Of a stretch of 64,000 nt of DNA, positions 1 through 12,200 are shown in pieces (position 1 is the first letter of the stretch; every line of letters begins with the position of its first letter). The translations under genes were made by a program, and so were the position numbers. This stretch comes from Aplysia californica (lineage: Eukaryota > Mollusca > Gastropoda > Aplysiida > Aplysiidae). The notes beneath the pieces were generated by a model. The model ran no database searches, was not told the origin of the DNA, and worked only from the letters and a program-made list of their open reading frames with translations. The stretch is taken from contig NW_004797353.1 in assembly GCF_000002075.1 (NCBI RefSeq), positions 305,718 through 369,717 on the forward strand, given 5' to 3'.

Positions 1-1039
1 TGAAACATTCCTCACCGAAACTACCAAAATGAAATCTTGTGAAGGGATTTTGGTCTTTATTGATTATTTAGATGGGCATTAACATAATCACCTATTTTTG
101 TCACAATTTGCAAATTTTACTTGTACTTTTTTGTGGATCACCAAAAAGAGTGAGGATTGTTTCATCAGACGATAAATTTAATCCTGTCCATGTAACATTC
201 CACTCATAATTTTGCCTAGGACTGTAATGAATAATACAAAGTGGATTTTGAAGCCTACATTGTGATAAAACTTTTGAAAAGGATAAAAAACATTTTAGTC
301 CCATTTAAATGGAGGAAATGTGGGTTTTAGAACGACAACCAGTTAGGCCTGTAATGGGGACTGTTTCAAGGACATTCTCAAGGTTCATCCCCATGTAACA
401 TTCCTCTCGCAAGGTTTTGAAAACTAGCTAGGTTTTCACAATGACAGGTTTTTCTGCAAAGGTGTTTTGGAAAAGCTAGATCCTGAATAAATTTTTATCA
501 TCATTTACAGATAAATGCCATTTTAAAAATTGATTTTTCAATATCTGCTATGTGAACAGTGAGGATTGTTTCATCAGTCATTCTCTATCTGGGCATTGTT
601 ACATCCTTACCATGAGTGTTTCTTTTGCACTCCATTGATGTTTTTAGTGAAGTAATGAGTAAATTAGTTAGTTGAAAGTTCATGTATGATAGTGGGAAGA
701 AAAAAAGGATAAGAAAAGGTTATCAGGACTGGCAAACTAAAAAATGGTACTGTGGCCTGTAATATGAAAAGGCTGAGACACATAATAAAGGTTACATGGA
801 ATAATATGGAAACTATTCAATGATTGGTCTACAAGATACATTAAAACTTTACAGCCCAGTGATCAATTCATAACTTAGCCTACTTTGAATTATGTTTTTT
901 TTGTGAAGGGGAGAAGGTATTTCAGGCAAAAAGAATGGGGGGGTAGTGTGTCATCAGACCTAAGAGTATGTAGATCCCATTTTTTTTCCCCAGTCACGTT
1001 GAAACTCTTAGGTCGTCTTAGAAGGTGAAGATTGTTTCA
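1..1039. repeat. Left subterminal motif cluster
   Basis: Contains at least six copies of the 15-16 base motif: forward at 1-17, 191-206 and 394-409, reverse at 150-164, 559-573 and 1024-1039. Two reverse copies continue into the same TCATCAG extension. Apart from these copies the stretch shows no gene. It probably holds the promoter and an unrecognised first exon of the transposase. Confidence 0.7.
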
Positions 1040-1056
1040 AATTGTCTCATTGTTAG

Positions 1057-4000
1057 GTCGACTGAGAGCAAGGCCAGTTCCACTCCAGCAGCCTATTGTG
1101 CCCCCTGCAAGACTCTCAAAGCCTCCACTCACTGATGCAGAGAAGTCAAAGAGGAGATATGATAAAAGAAAAGAGCAGGATCCAGATGGTCACAAAGCCT
1201 ATCTTGCCAAGAAAAAAGAAGAAAACAAGCAACGAAGGGAGAAGCTGAAAGAAACTGCCACAGAGGAGGAGAAAAGGATTCAACGAGAGAAAACCAAGGC
1301 AAGAGTAACCAAATGTCGAGAAAAGAAAAGAGCGGAGAAAGAAAGACTTATTGCTGAGGGTGTGTGCCCTGACGCTGATGCTATCACTAAGAAAAGAAAA
1401 CCGATAACGAGAAAGGAGCAGCAAAAGGCGGAGCTTCAAAGAAAAAGGGACAGTGAGAGGAAAAAAAGAGAGAGAGAGGGGTGGAGTTGGCAGAAAAAGA
1501 AAGCAGAAAGCCATAAGGCAAAGGAGAGAAGGCAGAAGAAGAAAGACAAGGAAAGGACAGATGAAGACCAGAATGATCAGAGAAAAGTTGTTGATCCAGA
1601 CACGGGAGGAAACAGAACTGAGGTCGCAAGGAAGCAGGCCTTGTACAGGGTCCGGAAAGCTCTTCCGAGGGATCCTGCACAGCGACAACAAACCCTGAAG
1701 GATTTGACGCTCATGTTACGGAAATCAGTGCTTCAGGAAAGAGTACATAAACTTGTCAGCCGCTGTGACAAGCGGGTGATGAGAGGACTGGCCCAACGCC
1801 TCTCTACCATGGACCGTCAATCGAGGACAGCTGGACGCAAGTTATTACAAATGTCTTGCCAACGTCTGCGCAGTATCCAGAGAAGCCATTCCTTCTCAAC
1901 GGTCTTTATGAGGAAATCCCTAGAAAGCAAGCAGGCAAAGACTGTCGTCGAATTTCTCAAGGAGCATGCGGCACCGTTCGCAGATAAGAAAAGAGCAACG
2001 AAGACTGGGGCGACAATGCTCCTGCAAGACGATATGGCCACCCTATTTACTCTCTTCAAGAAGCGCCATCCTGACATCACCGTGTCGAAGAGTCAATTTT
2101 ACAAGCTGAGGCCAAAGAGCCTCAAACTGCCGCAGTCACTGCAATTGAACCAGTGCCTTTGTGAGCCATGCGCTAACATTGACCTTAAAATCACAGCACT
2201 AAAGGCAGCTTACCCAAACATGCCAGCAAGTAAGTCAGCGCTGTTGGATGCTGTATTGTGTGGTAAAAAAGGGGAGTACCACCCTTATGACTGCATAACA
2301 ATGAAATGTGGCGAGTGCGGACCTGAGAAACTGAAAGCCCTGCTCACTTCCCCGGCAAGGACATCTGTTGAATGCCGTGAGTGGAGAAACAGAAAGTCCA
2401 CAGAGAAAAGCGGAGTAGTCACTAGAAAAGTTCTGGAGATTGAGGAGTGGGGGGTTAATGAGCTTCTGACCAAGCTCATGAATGAGCTGAGGGCCTTCCC
2501 TCTTCACCTTCTGACTGCCAGGTGGCAGTACTGCCAATTCAACAAAATGAAAAGGGAGCTGCAACCTGGACAGGTTATGATGGTGTATGATTTTGCCGAA
2601 AATTTTAGGACATCATATCAAGACGAAGTTCAGTCGGCCCACTGGAACTACCAACAAGTCACCCTGCATCCAGTGGTGTGTTACCATAGGTGTCAGGACT
2701 GTAACGACTATGTCACACACTCAGTCGTTGCAGTCTCTGATGATCTTAAGCATGACTACTTTGCAGTAGACATCATCCTGCAAAGAGTCCTTTCATTTTT
2801 CCAGGAGAGAGGCTACACCTTCAATAAAAGCATCGAGTGGTCAGATGGGTGCATGGCCCAGTATAAAAGCAAAGCGCCATTTTACCTGCTACAAAGCAGG
2901 GGTAAAAACACCAATGTACATCGCCATTTTTTTGGCTCGCGTCACGGGAAAAACCCATCTGATGGTGAGTCTGCAGTGGTGAAGTCAGCAGTGACGAGAG
3001 CCATAAAGTGCAGGAGGGTTGTGATACAAGACGCCTGGCAGCTGTACCAGTTTGCTGTTGGGAACTTGGAGAGGGACTCTGCTGAAAGGTGCCAGCATTT
3101 CAAGAGGAGCTTCATCTTCGTAAAGTCCTCGGATATTGTAAGATTTAACCTGCCGGACCTCAAGCCATTACCCAACACCAGACTGGTCCACTCAATTGTG
3201 AGCCACGGTGGACAGGTGCTTCAGTACCGCAACCTGTCCTGTTCCTGCGAGGGGTGCTGCCATGAATCTCCATGTCTCAACAGAGATTATGTTGACAAAT
3301 GGAAGAGTCACAGCTTCACAAAGAAAAAGAAGGTGAGCATAGCATTCTTACAGGCCTGGTATAATTACTTAATGTTACAGAAGAAGAGAAAGGTGACACC
3401 CATCTCTGTAAGAGCAGAATCTCATTATACTACCCAAATGGTTCATTTGGACCGAACTGTCACCATTTCTTTTGTCTTAAGTATTTTAACATTTTACAAG
3501 TTTCTCATATTCATATTTTGATACCATTGACAGCATAGTAAGTAAACTACTGGGTATTGGATTAATTTTTCCCTTTTAAGCATTAGGCTATTTCTTGTGC
3601 ACATCTTTACTTTCATCTTAAAGTTTTCCAAACATTTCTTGAAATGCAAAGAATATATCTTAGCAATCAGAAATAATGCCAATTTACACCTGCACATTCA
3701 TTGACACTGACATGACTTGCATCCGCTAAATTGTGTATGGATTTAAAAATCAATTTTGTTGTGTATTTCATTGCCAGAGACATTGGCTCCTCTTTATTAG
3801 TATCCTCTTTAATAGTGATAGTCTTTCTACATAAAAAAATATGTCGATCTCTTTGCACATATAACGTATAAATGTATTGGTGGTGGAAGTAATTTTTCAG
3901 TGCTGATGCTTAATGTTTGTTTTTGATATTTCAGGAACCTGCTGAGACTCCACTGGAGACCGTACAGGATGAAGCTGTGGCGACGCCACTTAAAGAAATG

Positions 4001-6549
4001 CAAAATCTTCTGACTGTTACTGACTGCAAAGTAAGTATAAATGCCTTTAGAGTGTTAGGCTATGTGACGTGCAGATCACAACAGTGTAAAATTGATTTTC
4101 AGTTGTAGAATAATGTCTCTAAGAATTTACAAGTACACTGAATGGGTGAACTGAGTTTGATACTCCGCTGCAGCAAATTGTATGCCCTTGGAAGGGGTAT
4201 TTTTTCAAAAGGTATAAAAGGGACGGGTCTGGTTAGCCTACTTGACTGCACAGAGTGAAATTGCTTCCCAGGAGGTTGAGAAAATTTATAATGCTTTGTT
4301 TTGGTGTATAGAAGGTAAAGGGTAAAGAGCATGTAGAAGCACTTTGAAAGTTTGCTTTTGCACTGGGATTAGGCAGCATTGCTGTATTTTTTTCTTTATT
4401 TTGGATTTTCTGTTTCAGAAACCTGTTGAAACAGAGATGATAATGGATGAAAATGCTGCTTCTATGCAGACGGAACATGATGAGGTAAGGCATTGAGTCA
4501 TGATTTATTTTTGTTTTAGTAAGGTTTTTACAGCACTAACATCTACATAAGGTCATATATGAGGGCCAAGGGGTGGATGTCAACAAAGAATAAGTCCAAA
4601 CAGGGAATCAGGCTTACTTTGCTCACCTCTCTAGCCTCAACGGCACACAGTCTGCTTCGACTATCAAGGCACCCCAGAAATAACAGTTCCCAAGAGAGTG
4701 ACAAACATACTAAGGAAGTAGAGGAAAAATGACGATAGTAAGGATGAGGAAAGAAAAAGCAGCAGTTGCCCCTATGTTGTTTTCAATTAGGCCTATAGTA
4801 TGATATGAATGATGGAGAATAGAAAATTGAAGCCTATTCATTTGAACACTTTTCAGCTTTTCAGATGTTCAAACCAGCACCTCTATATTTTTGCATTTCT
4901 TGCTTCTTGAAATAAGTTTTGAACTATTTTTTTAGGAGCAGATAATTGTAACTTTCCGGTTTGCTGCAAAATCCATGTCTTAGACACAGACAAGTGCAGA
5001 CAATGTGGAGGCATTGAAAACTTATGTTTCTCTTCTTTTTGTTTCAGAGCATCAGTGATGCCAATATTTCTGGCTTATTGTCAACCTCTGGAATGGAATA
5101 TCTGGAGAATTTGCTGGAGGTAAGATCTTGTACATTCTTTTAGACAGTGGACCATATTGATTTTTATTTTGCAAGGATATGAAAGTTGTCGATCAATGGA
5201 ACAAAGTCTGGCTTTTTATTGCCTGACAGAGAAGTTCATAGTCAAGCGACAGAGTGTGCCAAAATATTACACTGCTATCTTGTAATTCAAATGATTAATT
5301 AAAGGTGAAATTATAAGGATTCCACTGTTGTAATAATAATGGTATAGCTGCTATTTTGAAATTATTAGTACTCACTATATTTTGTTTCGAGATTTTAAAT
5401 CAAATTAGTTGACCTATCATCATTAGTTTATTTTTATTTAGAGTAAAAGTACACTTGTCTAGTTTTGACTGCTTTTTGTCATTTGTGTCAGTAGGCTCAT
5501 TGTTGTTACCTTGTTTTACATTTTACCTAGGGAGAAGAAGATCAAGCTGACAAGAAAGAGGAGACAGGTATCCAAGAGGGACAGTATGTTGAGGTCTTCC
5601 TGTACGCCACTGGTGGGACCCGTCGCCAATTTAAAGGCATTGTAAGTCTGGGATTTCTTACAAAACATTTGTTGTATTTGCCATAGAAATTACCTGGGTA
5701 ACTTCTATTTGATGCTTGCCTGAACAAAATTAAATTGTTGACATACAATTCTCATACCAAACTTTGACATCTGGACATTAGCCTTCATCAACAAACCTAC
5801 GGCACCTAAGGCTCAGGCAGGATGGGGTGACATGAAAGTCTTTTTAGTTTTAGTAAGGTTTTTACGGCGCTCGCAACAGCGTAAGGTCATATGATCGCCA
5901 AGTGGTGGATGTCAACAGAGAAGGCCAAACGGGGAATCAGGTTCACTCTTCTCACCTCTCTAGCCTCAACAGCACATAGTCTGCTTATACTATCGAGGCA
6001 CCCCAGAAATAGCAGTTCTCAAGAGAGTGATAAACATACACTAGAAGTAGAAGAAAATGACAATGGTAAGGATTAGGAAACGAAAAGCAGCATTTTCTCC
6101 GTGTTGTTTTGGCACAGTATGAGCATGTCATTGATAAATCAGCCCATTTACAATTTTACTGTGTATAAGAATGTGTTAATATCCCCCCTTTGTGAATGGC
6201 TTAAAGATACTTCAGTTAGTAGCACTGCTCTAAGGGGTTGATGAAAGTCTAAGCATTCAAAAGTTGGGATTATGTAGGTTTTTCTTCCCATTAAACTCAC
6301 GACAGACATTCATTTATCCACTGCTTTCAAATTGACACATTTGACATGACCTGTTATACCCTTTCTTTTTTTGTGCAAGTGGAGAAGACCTTTCCTGGGG
6401 AGGTGCAAGTAAGGTATATGAAGCCTGTAGGATCTGGCCTCTACATCTGGCCGGAGCCCGATGACACCTCAGTCATACCAATTTATGACATTTGCCGCAC
6501 CCTTGAACCTCCTGCATTAGTTTCTCGTGGCCGCTACAAATTTGAATGA
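1057..6549 (+). CDS. DDE transposase-like protein, at least six coding exons
   Basis: Coding exons, all with GT-AG borders and matching phase: 1057-3332, 3935-4030, 4419-4484, 5048-5119, 5531-5641 and 6385-6549 (the last acceptor is less certain). Together they give about 927 residues; no ATG lies in the first exon, so an N-terminal exon is missing. In order the protein shows a Lys/Arg/Glu-rich coiled-coil-like region of about 170 residues, Cys pairs (CLCEPC, CGECG), then an RNase H-like core with candidate catalytic residues in VYDFAEN (codon 2589), EWSDGCMAQYK (2844) and HGKNPSDGE (Glu codon 2967), a D-85-D-41-E spacing. A Cys cluster (CSCEGCC) follows. The last exons encode an acidic linker and a small beta-rich domain with WPEPDD that may be Tudor/SH3-like. 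I know related uncharacterised animal proteins with the DFAEN, SDG and HGK motifs, but no function is established for them. No stop interrupts it, so it could be an active transposase or a domesticated gene. Confidence 0.7.
4513..4790 (-). mobile_element. SINE, long body, structured tail
   Basis: Reverse copy beginning TTTTAGTAAGGTTTTTAC and continuing through a body also seen at 5840, 6912 and 9575. It lies in an intron of the transposase gene. Its tail hairpin has decayed. Confidence 0.7.
5840..6165 (-). mobile_element. SINE, long body, structured tail
   Basis: Second reverse copy, clearly alignable with the 4513 copy through the block GGTGGATGTCAACA, the shared GAATCAGG and the CACCCCAGAAAT segment. 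It sits in the intron between exons 5 and 6 of the transposase gene. Confidence 0.75.
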
Positions 6550-6911
6550 GCGCGCACAGAGTTAACATTTACTGTATTGTCACTCTCTTGTACGATGACA
6601 TTTAATAGATCTTGAAGCTATTCGTCATCTGCTATTATTAAGACTGTGTCCCGTGTCGTCTGATATATTTTACATTGTTTACGTTGTGTCCCCCTATCGA
6701 GATACTGTACCTGGCATTTCTTCTGTGTGTCTTGTGATATTTTCACTATACAGGGCGTTTTAAATTTCATTTCATTCAGTTATGGCTAGCTTCACGTCTA
6801 AGAGCAGCTAAGAATGACTCAAGTACTCAATTTCAGACTTCGAAGCTGTAACAATTCAGCTCTCTATTTGCTGCACTTTATTTCTTTGACCGTAGTCAAA
6901 TACCATTGGAC

Positions 6912-7310
6912 ACCCCCCGGGGCGGTGCCACTGACTAAGTGTCTTTAGGCCATTCCCAAAGGGCGGACATTTCTCGTTCTAGTGCACAGTAGAATTGTAA
7001 ATGGGCTGATCTAACAATGTCATGCTCATAACTGTACCTGAACTACAACAGGGAACTGCTGCCTTTTCTTTCCTAATCCTTACTATCGCCATTTTCCTCA
7101 ACTTCTTTTGTGTGTTTGTCACACTCTTATGGCCCGCTATTGCCGGGGTGCCTTGATAGTCGAAGCAGACTTTGTGCTGCTAAAGCTAGAGAGGTGAGCA
7201 GAGTAAGTCTGATTCCCTGTAAGGACTTCTCTGTTGACATTCACCCCTCATATGACCTTATGCAGTTGCGAGTGCCGTAAAACCTCTACTAAAACTAAAA
7301 CTAAAATAAC
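6912..7310 (+). mobile_element. SINE, long body, structured tail
   Basis: Forward copy of about 395 bases, starting near CCCCCCGGGGCGGTGCC and ending in GTGCCGTAAAACC followed by CTAAAACTAAAAC. It lies 3' of the transposase stop codon, inside the transposon. Confidence 0.75.
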
Positions 7311-7430
7311 ATTGGACATCATTAGTCTGTATGTGAAAGAATATTGTCACATCTACTCTCCACTCAGTAAAATCTAAGATCTCGAAAGGCAGTGGAGACC
7401 AGTACCGGTATGTTTATTGTCGGACCTGAT

Positions 7431-7980
7431 TGTAACAATCCTCACTTTCGATTTTCAATAGCTCTTTTTCATCAGTTCTAGTTTATTCTTTAAAAAAATA
7501 CTGTGTCTATTAAATGCATTTGCTTCACAAATTACTTTGTTGTAAAGAAATAATGCCTTTAAGTTTGCTACAAAGAAGTTCTAGTGGAATATTGTATGCC
7601 GTATTTTGTCCAGTAACATTCCTCACCATTTAGCCAAAATGTGTTGCCTTCCTCATGATTTACAATTTTGAAATATGTTTGGGTCTTCTTATGATCTCTC
7701 AATGTTTATATTTTTATAAAGTGATGACACTATCTTTCATCTATGTGTACTTTGATGAAGAAACTAATAATGGTGACTGTCAATTTTTCTGACATTTTTC
7801 CTGTAACGTTCCTCACCATTTTATGCAATTTTCTTGAACAGTGTTGTCCTTAAGTCAATATCTTTCAAGTGGTTTTGTGTCTTCTGGTAAATAAAACATG
7901 AGCAGAAGAACAAATCAATTTGATTTTGTCTGAATATTTTGTTTTTGTTGTCAATGTTTGTGTTTGTAACAATCCTCACC
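7431..7980 (+). repeat. Right subterminal motif cluster
   Basis: Four forward copies of the subterminal motif start at 7431, 7611, 7801 and 7964, about 160-190 bases apart. All carry the core CCTCAC preceded by GTAACATT, GTAACGTT or GTAACAAT. A degraded reverse half copy may sit near 8126. An AATAAA at 7890-7895 could end the transposase transcript. Confidence 0.7.
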
Positions 7981-9225
7981 AACTTGAAAAGCAAATTTTC
8001 AGGCGTAACTGTGTCAAACCTAATTATCAAAGAGGTCTACAATTTTCAGGAGTGGCCAATGAGACATTTCTCTTTATGACCTGCTATAGAAAAGTATTAA
8101 AATTTGACTTAAAATTTTGAACTTGAATGTTACTTTTAGTAAACAGTACTGGTGGAATGACCCATATATTCACCTGGGATTGACGATATATGTGACTCGT
8201 GGAAAGCATACCCACAGCCTGAAACTGTTAGGGTACAAACACCACATGATAAATCGTTCAGAAAGTGTTGCTGGCTGAAAAGATTCTACCTTCCACACAC
8301 AAAATATCGAGCCATTGTGGTGGAATATCAAAGAGTGGGTGAAATGACCTGGCATCAAGTCCATGTATTTGTATTTGTATTGCAGTATTTAGCTTGTTAC
8401 TTGTTTGTATTGTCAGTGGGAAAAGGGCTATTGCTTCATTCTTTTTTAAGTCGAGCTGCTCATATTAGGCCTTCTCATTCAGACTGACAACAAACAAACT
8501 TCACGAGTTTCAGTGAGAGAAATTCTTCAAAGGAAGAGGAATTGATTTTTTTTGCGTGCGGGTGTGAAAGTAAAAATTTACCCAGTTTGGCAGGCACACA
8601 GCACAATCGGTAGGTCTCAGAAATCTTAAGTATCCAAGTGCATCCTGCTTTCCCCTCTCCTGCATACATAGTATGACACACAATAAAATGTGTATAACCT
8701 ACACAATCAACTTAAGCCTCTTGTGTAACATACAATTATCCATGGATATTGTTTTGATCCATATGTTTATTTCTGCTTTCTTGTTCATTTGTTTTAGGAT
8801 TTTGTCAAAAGTGAGACCGCTGTAACAGCCAAACATGACTTCTCTGAACACGTGCTATAAAAGAACTTTTTAAAAATTATAAACCATAAGAGATCTGGCT
8901 TGGGGATTTATTATAGGCCTGGCGGAAATCCTGTTATTACCGGTTCCAAGATTGTTATAAATGGGCCTCACTGTAATTTTTTTTCTAACACAGCTGGGGG
9001 GGGTTTTCAGATCATTTTCAATTTTGTAAAGACATATTTTTTACTTATGATTTTTTTAAAAACATATATATATTATGTATGGTATTTTTAGAGGATTATT
9101 TCCTTGTTTTCTGAATTCAGGTTATGTATCAGGACAGCGGCGTGGGGATAAATGAATAAATTCTTCTACTTAAAGAAACTCGTAACCATGATCTGTGACC
9201 TTTTTTCAATTGTTTGTTTTACCAG

Positions 9226-12200
9226 GTACAACACTTTAAACCAGCTTGTTTGTATCCTTTGCAACAATGTGATAAAGAATGACCTCTTGTGGGCTGCACA
9301 CGTTCAGAGTAAACAACATAAAGAGGTATTCCCTTTTCTTTCTTTGTTGATTATGGTTTTAATTGTAGTTGTAAATTAATTTAGTGTGTGCAATCTCTTT
9401 GTTGTCTTTTATCATCATAAAACACACAGTGACAAAATCTTCATCCTTTTTTACATTTAAATCACCATGTTGCTGGTTTCTTTAGTTTTTGCATAAAATG
9501 TGACTTCAGTTATAGTGGCATGCATTTTAAAAATAAAATTACTTGTGTGAAGATTTAAACTTTAAAAAAAAAAGTACCCCCGGGGCAGTGCCACTGACTG
9601 AAGTGTCTTTAGGCCATTCCCAAAGGGGGGACATTTCTCCTTCAAGCATAGTAGAAATGTAAATGGGCTGAGTCATGTCACGCTCATAACTGTGCCTGAT
9701 CTACAACAGGGAACTGCTGCTTTTTCTTTCCTGATCCTTACTATTGTCATTTTCCTCTACTTCTCTTGTTTGTTTGTCACTCTCTTGTGACCTGCTATTT
9801 TGGGGTGCCTTGATAGTCGAAGCAGACCTTGTGCTGTTGAAGCTAGACAGGTTAACAGTCTAAGTCTGATTCCCTGTAAAGACTTCTCTGTTGACACCCA
9901 CCCCATGGCGCTCATATGACCTTATGCAGTAGCGAGCGCCGTAAAACCCTCTACTATAATTTTTTTTAAAATAATGAACTTTAAAAAGGTAGGCTAATGT
10001 GTCTAAGGTTAGAAAAAAGTTTTATGTTACAAAGTGATAAAGTATTCAGCCCTATTATTTGTTTTTCTTTCCTTCGGCAAAAGATGTCATGTTGTGCTGT
10101 TTGAGAAAATGTGTTTTCTGTTTTCTTGTTGCTTTGATATTTCCTAGGAGCCTTAATTAATGATACGGTATTTGCACATCATTTCAGAGGGCTATTGCCC
10201 TAAAGACACAAGGACCTGCCAAGCCTGCTCATTTGGAAGCCACATCAGTCAAACGAAAAGCAGATGCTGTTGGTGGGGTTGACCCTAAAAGGAAGAAAAC
10301 AGGTGCGTTTCTGCTGTCTTTTTATCAGGAGAGGTAATTCATTATCATCATTTGATTTCCTTTCTCCGTCTGGATCACAGAAAAGACCAACAGCGAACGT
10401 TTTCCAGTTTTTTTCCAATTTTGTATAATAGCTTCTTGACATTATTTCATGTCTTTCCACTTTTCTGTACATTTTTCTCAGTGACTTATCTCCAGGTTCA
10501 AAGTGGCCCTCCCTAGAATATTTTACTGATCATTGTCTGGGTGGGTTTTTTTTACTGGCAGCGCTCTGAGATTATTAATCATTTTTTGGTACTCTATTAT
10601 TATTTCAAATTTCCATCCTGTTCCATGAAGATTTGCTTCTCCTGTTCACACACATGACGCGGGATATTGATATACTCAGATTACAGCAAGTCAAAGTTTC
10701 AAATTGTATGGATTTGAGACTTGGAATGCGTCTTAGACTTGCATAAAGAGGATTTAGGTTTTCTTGAACAAGTGTTTAAGGAAGTTACTGAGGATCAGAT
10801 GGACAGACAAGGTCACCAACGAGGAAGTATTAAGAAGGAGACAGAGCCCAGTCAGAGATGAGGTGGGAAGAAGGCGTTAGCGATGGATTGGACATAGTCT
10901 CAGGAAGTCAAGCAGCTGCATAACAAGGAAAGTGTTAGATTGGAATCCAAGGGTAAGACCGTGTGGAACCTGGAGAAGAGTCATGGAAATGGATGTACAG
11001 AAAAGTGGGAAGACATTGAGTGACATCAAGTGACTAGGGATAGGGAAAGGTGGAAAGTGTGTATTAGCGGCTTACATCCTGATCCAGGGTGAGAAAGGCA
11101 ATGATGATGATCCTATTGTGAGTCTCAAGACTACGCTTATCAAGTTTCCCCTCCCCTTTACCTTTATAGCTTTCCATCTCTGACCGAGTTCTCCCGCCTT
11201 TGTCCTTACGCACCATTACATTGTGACCACACCAGGGCGTAGTGTAGAACACAGCAATTAAGATTCAGTCTGCTTTGCAAATTCGAGAGTAGAGACAACT
11301 GCTGCTATGGTCAGGGAAGAGTTCACAGTTTAATGTGATCCTGCCAGGAGCGAATTTGTAGGCCATACCCACCCAGTATGTGATGTAAGTTTAGGTGGAG
11401 AGCTCAGATGCAAGTGCGATGTTAGGAGAAAACAAACGCGTCTGCGTTTTCACACCTCGGTGTGATCCCGTCCGGGGCAAACATTGTACCGTTTCATCGT
11501 GACTTACTGCGCACATGTGATCACATTTACTAGAGTGGTTGATCTGTGACACAATGGGTAGTTCAATGATAGCAAATTTTCTTTCTAGGTTGATCAGCTG
11601 TGCCTGCCCGCATTTTTGTTCTGTAAATTATTATCTGAAATGCGGGATCTTAACCGAATGTAGACCTTCAGAGTGAATCAGAGTGGGATCTTAAGGGTGA
11701 CTTTTGTAAAGTAAAAATTCTGTTTTCTTAAAACAGCGGGATCTTTAGCGAACCGGGATCGTAAGCGATGGGATCTTAAGTGGAGACTACTGTATACAAT
11801 TTGAAGGTTTGAAGGTATGTGTAGGTTTTCTGCATATGTGCGTTGATTGGAGCAAATGAGTCACTGTGTGTTTATACCTGACATTTAAGAGTTGTTGTAA
11901 AGTGCACATTCCTCAGCAGGTGATAAGAGGATGTCACTAGCAGTGGCTACTTCTTTTATTTCCCCTCTGTTGTTCCTGTCAGTCTGGCTGGCTCTTTCCC
12001 TACAATAAATGACCGCTATTGTATTGATGTGCTGTTTTTTACGCAAACGAACAAAGCTTACACCTCCAGTAATGACAAGATAGTGAAGATCCTACCAGCA
12101 GTTACTTGTAAGTTAAATAAAGGGCAGGCCTTATTATTCTATCCTTTGCAACTTTTTAAAATTTATCCTCACTTCTGGTATTTTATCTGCATTTCAGAAA

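Larger units (their letters stand above)
1..8000 (+). mobile_element. DDE DNA transposon with subterminal repeats (left end at or beyond window edge)
   Basis: Copies of a motif close to TGTAACATTCCTCACC occur on both sides of a transposase gene: forward near 1, 191 and 394, reverse near 150, 559 and 1024 on the left, and forward near 7431, 7611, 7801 and 7964 on the right. Clustered subterminal motifs of this kind are known transposase-binding sites in DNA transposons such as CACTA and Mutator elements. The gene between them encodes a DDE protein. No terminal inverted repeat or target duplication could be fixed, because the left end is at or before base 1 and the right end is somewhere after 7980. 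SINEs at 4513-4790, 5840-6165 and 6912-7310 lie inside introns or the 3' flank. The superfamily is not recognised. Confidence 0.65.

Noticed and set aside
1032-1056. Start of the transposase at 1032
   Set aside because: The codon is TTG, and a splice acceptor (TTAG) lies at 1053-1056; the true start must be in an upstream exon.
1146-1691. Long minus-strand open frame opposite the transposase N-terminus
   Set aside because: Shadow of the Lys/Arg/Glu-rich coding strand; Phe/Leu/Ser-rich composition, no splice or family support.
8175-8489. Open stretch of about 105 codons on the plus strand
   Set aside because: No start codon, splice support or recognised motif; probably chance or transposon 3' sequence.
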